Below are positions 59,473-64,000 of a DNA stretch of 64,000 nucleotides, in pieces. The notes beneath the pieces were generated by a model that was not told the origin of the DNA, did no database searches, and saw only the letters and a list, made by a program, of their open reading frames with translations. Position numbers and translations under genes: made by a program. Source of the stretch: Scleroderma bovista (taxonomy: Eukaryota > Basidiomycota > Agaricomycetes > Boletales > Sclerodermataceae); assembly GCA_037178675.1 (NCBI GenBank), contig JAYMGJ010000172.1, positions 1-64,000 on the forward strand, read 5' to 3'. How positions within the stretch are numbered: the first letter of the stretch is position 1; the number at the start of each line of letters is the position of its first letter.

Positions 59473-61617
59473 TTACGCCAAGCCAGCCGATATCTTGAAT
59501 TCGCAGCCTGTCTTGGCCGTAACTTCTTCGAGCGTCACTCCCTCCTGCAATTCTGCCAATTCAAGCACACCATTCTTTCTGTCGACAACGAATACTGCGA
59601 GCTCCGTGATAATCTGACTGACGGCTCTGGCCCCGGTAAGTGGAAGGGTACATTGTTTCAGGATTTTAGGACTTCCATCCTTTGCACAGTGCTCCATAAC
59701 GACGATAACTTTGGTTTTATCGGGGTTCGAGACAAGGTCCATCGCTCCACCGATACCTAAATCGCACGGAACACCTTATTGCAAGATTCTGTAGGAAGAT
59801 CAATGTTGACACGTGCCTTTCACTAGTTTTCCGGGGATCATGAAGTTCGCAATATCACCGGCCTGAGATACCTGCATGGCCTTTGGAGCATGTACTGATG
59901 AGGTAAATAGTGAAACGTATCCACTTCACTCACCCCTAGAATAGCCACGTCTATGTGGCCCCCACGAATCATAGCAAAAGATTCACTCGAGTCTGAATAC
60001 ACGTGGTGAGCCCAACGGGTGAAAATTGACATTTCTCAGTACATACCAAACACAGATGCGCCAGGGAGTAGTGTCACAGTCTCTTTCCCAGCATTGATGA
60101 TGTCTCTTGCAAAAATACGTCGGTCTGGGTCACAGAAACGGCGTATTCCAAAGACTTACGGGTCAAGTTGTTCCCTCGTCGGGTACGGGCCCATTCCCAA
60201 GATTCCATTCTCACTCTGCAGCCAGACCCTTGCTCCAGGCGGCAAGTGCTCTGTCACAAGAGTTGGCATACCAATCCCGAGATTAACATAGTAACCATCT
60301 CGTATTTCCTTGGCTGCCCACTTCGCAATGCGATGTCTGTGATCCAACGTGGCGCCTTTCTCGGGATACGACTCCGGGGCTCCTTCATTCCTTGCCAAGG
60401 TCTCGATCTCGATTCGTTTTGGTTCCGTGGCGAGAACGACGCGATCGACGTATATACCAGGCAAATGGATTGCATTTGGTGAGAGAGAACCAACTGGAAC
60501 GATCTTATCTGCCTACCGATCCAGTTCCCAGCTGGTGCAGAGAGATTATGTATAATGAACCTCACCTCGACAATGGTCAGTTTGGCGTTCTTGGCCATGG
60601 CGGTGCTAAAGTTGTTCTGCGTGTACCTGCAGGTAGTATAGGAGAAACCGACTAGAAGCATCGGGTTGACATTCTTACCGGAAGACACAATTACCGACCT
60701 CGTCGACCTTCCACGCGCGAATGAACGCAACATCGCCAGGAATCCCTGTCTCCATCACATACTTGCGTCCATTAAATTCACGTGTTTCTTTCTTTATTCC
60801 CGGGATCTTTACCCCATGCCGAAAGCCACCTTCGTTGTATCGCACTGGGATCGCCCCTTCCTCGACTGCAGTGGATGCGCCTGTTGGGGTATAGAAGGCA
60901 GGTATGCCAGCTGCATGTGCTCGCAACCGCTCCACGAGAGTTCCCTGGGGACAGAGCTCTAGAGATACTTCGCCGTTAAGATATAAGGCTTCAAAGGCTT
61001 TGTTACTGTAGTTGGTCAAGTATATCTGATGCTCCGTACAACACAACACACGTACCCTCCTGGGTATGATGCAATGATTTTGTTGACTTGCTTGATATTA
61101 AGAAGTTTGTCTGAGCAAAAATTAGATTAATGAGAGAGACCAACAAAGTGGAAAGCACCTAGCCCAGAGTCACTGCTACCAGTACCATTTGCCACAGCAG
61201 TGAGCATGTTAACATCCCCCCTCTTCATAAGAGCCCCAAGAAGTGTATCTTGAAGCACAGTTTTGATGAATTCCATGGCACAGCGTAGATATATGTATGG
61301 TCATCCACGTACTCGGTACGCCTGCCATTCCGAATCCTACAAAGTGGCAGATCGGCGACATACATACATAGGTTTTAAAAATTTGAACAACTACTCCAAC
61401 ACTCACCTCCGCACAACAATGTATCGCCCGATTTGACGTCTCTGACTGCTTCATCTGCGGACGACCATATCTTGGATTTCGGAGTCCGTGCTTGTGCGCT
61501 ATAGAATTTACCCAGTTTTGTCGACACAGAGACAACCTTGACCTTGAAAACAATGGATGCGAGCGCTATCCTCGGTACCCCAGCGGTCGACATGACGAGG
61601 GGCATGACGAGGAGCAT
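59473..61617 (-). CDS. Succinyl-CoA:3-oxoacid CoA-transferase, mitochondrial
   Basis: SCOT/OXCT-type CoA-transferase: moves CoA from succinyl-CoA to acetoacetate or related acids via a glutamyl-CoA thioester, in the mitochondrial matrix. Eleven exons: complement(59473..59756, 59817..59880, 59934..59992, 60047..60105, 60160..60512, 60566..60626, 60679..61005, 61056..61110, 61159..61248, 61313..61336, 61407..61617), 1587 nt, 528 aa. A basic, Ser-rich N-terminus precedes [20 protein letters not shown]. Alpha part: [20 protein letters not shown]. Beta part: [14 protein letters not shown], with the active-site Glu in [12 protein letters not shown], then [20 protein letters not shown]. Three in-frame ATGs lie near the start (61617, 61605, 61593); I took the first. 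The last intron has a GC donor; one exon is 24 nt. Confidence 0.95.
59757..59816 (-). other. GC-AG intron in the CoA-transferase gene
   Basis: Donor AAAG|GCACGT, acceptor TTTAG, 60 bp. It joins GKLVK to GIGGAMDLV; using the GT five bases further on breaks the frame. Confidence 0.75.
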
Positions 61618-62108
61618 TCAGTAGCACATGTTTCGCCAGTCATTTATTCTATATGCTGTGCGCCTGTCTATGGTACGCCCATGTTACATACGCCAAATAC
61701 CTGAAGAAGCCTTCAGCCTCCTCCCACGGCTTTGTTCCACAGCTTCGGAGGGTATATGAAGGCCAAATGCCGCCGAGCACGGAAACAGAGACGAAAAGGA
61801 TGCAGAACAACAACGTTATTGGGACCAACCGGTGGCACTGAATCAGGTCTCCTGAATCTAAGCACTCCCAAATTTAGTGATGCGTTTGTAGCAGTGGGGG
61901 ACATCCTAGTGTCCCAACAGACGTGGTGCCAAAGGCAAAGGTCAAATATATTCACTGAACGATGTTGTGTAACCTAGTGGCGATACAAAATCTACATCAA
62001 TCCAATACCTGTGTAGGGGTTTCGAATAGCACGTACAGCGCTGTATGTATACGGCCGATTGTTGAAGCCGCTATTTCCGTGATAGCAACGCCGCAATGCA
62101 CTTATGCA
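61618..62108. other. Intergenic region
   Basis: Between the CoA-transferase start and the twinfilin stop on the same strand. Holds the promoter of the former and the 3' UTR of the latter; no coding seen. Confidence 0.45.
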
Positions 62109-63428
62109 TCATCGCCTCCGGCCAGGACCTTTCGGCCGCGTGAAAGCCACTCTTGTTCCTGAATGATAAGAATCATTTCCTATCCCTTCGCTGAATCCCA
62201 GCTCCTGTTTCAAATGCGCCTCGGTTATTTCTGAAGGGTTTGACGTCTCGATTTTCCTTGGAGCGAGTGAGAAATTCGATGTACTCTCGAGCAGGACTTT
62301 TGCCTCTCTAAAGATTACCAATGCACCTGAGGAGTACACCATTCGGTACTTGATCGGCGAGGAACTTGGGCAAGAGTAAATAAACACTACAAATTCAAAG
62401 CGTCGACACGGTAAACCCACACTCTCGGAAGAAAACTTACCAACGTCGCGCCCTGTAGCAGAGTGGGTATTTGACCAGGCAAAGAGTGAAAAGGCTAAAT
62501 AATGAAATTAGAAAGTGAGACATAAAAGTGAGTTCTACTTGCAAGGCTCTGAAGTAGGGATTAATGTTCTCAAGGTATCAGCCTCAGCATCCGAATCAGC
62601 ACCCAGTATGAGGGTTTCCGCTGATATGTCGATTTGCTTCAGTGGCATCAAACATTTTAAATTCAGATACGGACAATGGATCATCCATATAACTCACCAA
62701 GACCACAACATGATTCCCCTCGCCACTGCCCAGTCGTTTAACGGCATCTTCAGCTTCCGGGGACCACTGGTACCCTACCTTCCCCTGTCCAAGATGATTC
62801 TGCCTGGCTCTACTGCCTTCATATACAACCCCTGCCTCTCTTTCTGCAGCCCTGATGTCGGCGATTTCTTGCTCCCTAGCGCTCATTGGTTTGGGCGCAG
62901 CCAGATGTCTCTTATGGGCAGCATAAGCTTCTGGAGTAATCTCCGCCTTCGAAGTTGCGAAGATGCTATCTGTGAAGACCGTTGATCCAAGGGACTTCGT
63001 TAGGGAATTACGTGTCGAAGCGTAAAGCATCTTATCATATGAATGTCACTTCTGTTCTACCATATCAATGGCTTGAGCCACAGGACACCCACTTTATTTC
63101 TAACACTAGCAGTATCGGGCACGTAAGCAATTGCAAGCCATTCGGAGGTTGGATCATCCAGGCGTGCCAAGATGTAGCATGGATCATTGTCGTCTAGATA
63201 AGAGCCGAGTTGTGCGAGGTCGTCCTCCATTGAACCAGAGACATCGAACGAGGCTGCTGGCACGAGAGAATCTGCTTGGATTGCATAAGGTTGCACTCAG
63301 TTCTCTGTGGTGGACCTCGCACCGTTGTGGATAACGACCTTAATGAAACGGATGTCCTTCGTCTCCACCGCAGCTGAAAAGGCTTGTATTAGCTCTTCAG
63401 AGACGCCGATACCTGAGATGGCTGTCAT
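62109..63428 (-). CDS. twf1: Twinfilin (actin-monomer-binding, two ADF-H domains)
   Basis: ADF/cofilin-family protein that sequesters ADP-actin monomers and caps or depolymerises filament ends. Six exons, complement(62109..62386, 62441..62494, 62543..62636, 62698..63030, 63093..63271, 63323..63428), 1044 nt, 347 aa, the family's usual size. First ADF-H domain: SGIGVSEELIQAFSAAVETK, AQLGSYLDDNDPCYILARLD, YASTRNSLTKSLGSTVF. Linker and second domain: YEGSRARQNHLGQGKVGYQW, then SFSLFAWSNTHSATGRDVVF and IKYRMVYSSGALVIF. The basic C-terminal tail RPKGPGRRR is the twinfilin signature that binds capping protein and phosphoinositides. Exon 4 ends at a GC donor (GAGCCTT|GCAAGT); only that choice joins the second domain in frame. 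Confidence 0.94.
62495..62542 (-). other. GC-AG intron in twinfilin
   Basis: Donor CCTT|GCAAGT, acceptor TTTAG, 48 bp. The neighbouring GT (two bases later) would shift the frame and replace FSLFAW with an unrelated sequence. Confidence 0.75.
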
Positions 63429-64000
63429 GGTGTGAGTAGTTGCGTACAGTATGTAGTACCTGACGGGTTGAGGTCGATAAGCGCTCGGCACTGAAAACTA
63501 TTATAGTACATATCTACATACAAACGTGTCTACCATGTGTCTACTGACAATACCTGGGAATGATATTATGGGTTGGGTCGACGGACGCTAACTTCTCCAA
63601 ACTACGGAATCACCTTCACTTTTTTTCGACGTCCGTGCATATCTTGATTCCGACAATCGCCTAAGCCCCGCAGACCTCACTGCGGCAGTTCCGATCGTAT
63701 AGCTACTAATGGACAGTTTGTGTGGTAGTGAATTGAATCAACCTCGAGGTTGATTACATGGGCACTTGTAGCTTTTGGGTGGCACGTTCCATGCAAATGA
63801 AGCATGAGATAATGAACGATTCCAGTTTACTCATGGGACTTGCGGCGTTCGACGGCGACTAGGAGAACGTGCGGAGTTACTTGAAGAAATTGGGCAGCAC
63901 ATCATGCTTGCTCCTCAGCGATAGCAAGCTTCACTTCCTGGAGGACACATGTTGTGTGTTGTGATGCAAAGGTAGCGCCAAGCTTGCAATGATCAGTATA
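63429..64000. other. Right edge, no supported gene
   Basis: Contains the twinfilin promoter. On the minus strand a piece ending VKLAIAEEQA and a stop at 63902, behind a TCCAG acceptor, could be the last exon of a gene lying beyond the edge, but it is too short to claim. Confidence 0.3.

Overview
The window is nuclear DNA of a filamentous basidiomycete, most likely an Agaricomycete. Nearly every gene is cut by many short introns (about 43-95 bp, GT/GC...AG, with CTNAC/CTGAC-like branch sites). The recognisable genes are housekeeping orthologues next to Agaricomycete-type lineage-specific families. I joined exons by hand from splice signals and reading phase; the nine housekeeping-type or conserved models listed below close in frame over their full length.

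Left part (1-12.1 kb): the 3' part of a Ser/Thr-rich single-pass membrane protein (+), glutathione reductase (-), a poorly coding 5 kb with one possible exon, then a conserved Pro/Ser-rich basidiomycete protein (-). Middle gap (12.1-22.3 kb): about 10 kb in which I support no gene, holding a 58-bp hairpin and an 18-bp palindrome. Core block (22.3-32.5 kb): kinetochore MIS12 (-) and histone acetyltransferase HAT1 (+) share a 136-bp divergent promoter; they are followed by SCAP (-), the sterol-sensing escort of SREBP, and an MSC7-type aldehyde dehydrogenase (-) that needs a 5-nt micro-exon.

Accessory block (about 32.9-46.7 kb): a tandem array with a period near 3.84-3.90 kb. Each unit is a divergent pair: a minus-strand unrecognised gene (here 'X', 322 aa when intact) and a plus-strand protein kinase (386-387 aa, five exons). 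There are three units, one degenerate kinase upstream, an inverted kinase-tail fragment, and kinase-tail remnants after each unit. All three kinases keep open frames and catalytic residues. X1 is intact, but X2 and X3 carry frameshifts. Two insertions sit between X1 and kinase B: a 701-bp element with 41-bp terminal inverted repeats and a TA duplication, and a 570-bp insertion with a 16-bp duplication and a T7 edge. Their empty sites are readable in the sister units.

Right part (46.7-64 kb): a small unrecognised four-exon gene ('Y1', -) with a decayed relative near 52.6 kb in otherwise gene-poor DNA, then KNR4/SMI1 (-), mitochondrial succinyl-CoA:3-oxoacid CoA-transferase (-) and twinfilin (-). 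I saw no tRNA, rRNA or CRISPR.

The housekeeping genes form no pathway cluster. The one arrangement that looks like a system is the X/kinase array: repeated duplication, patchy identity suggesting conversion, and decay of one partner. No function is known for X, so any link between the partners is inference from their linkage.
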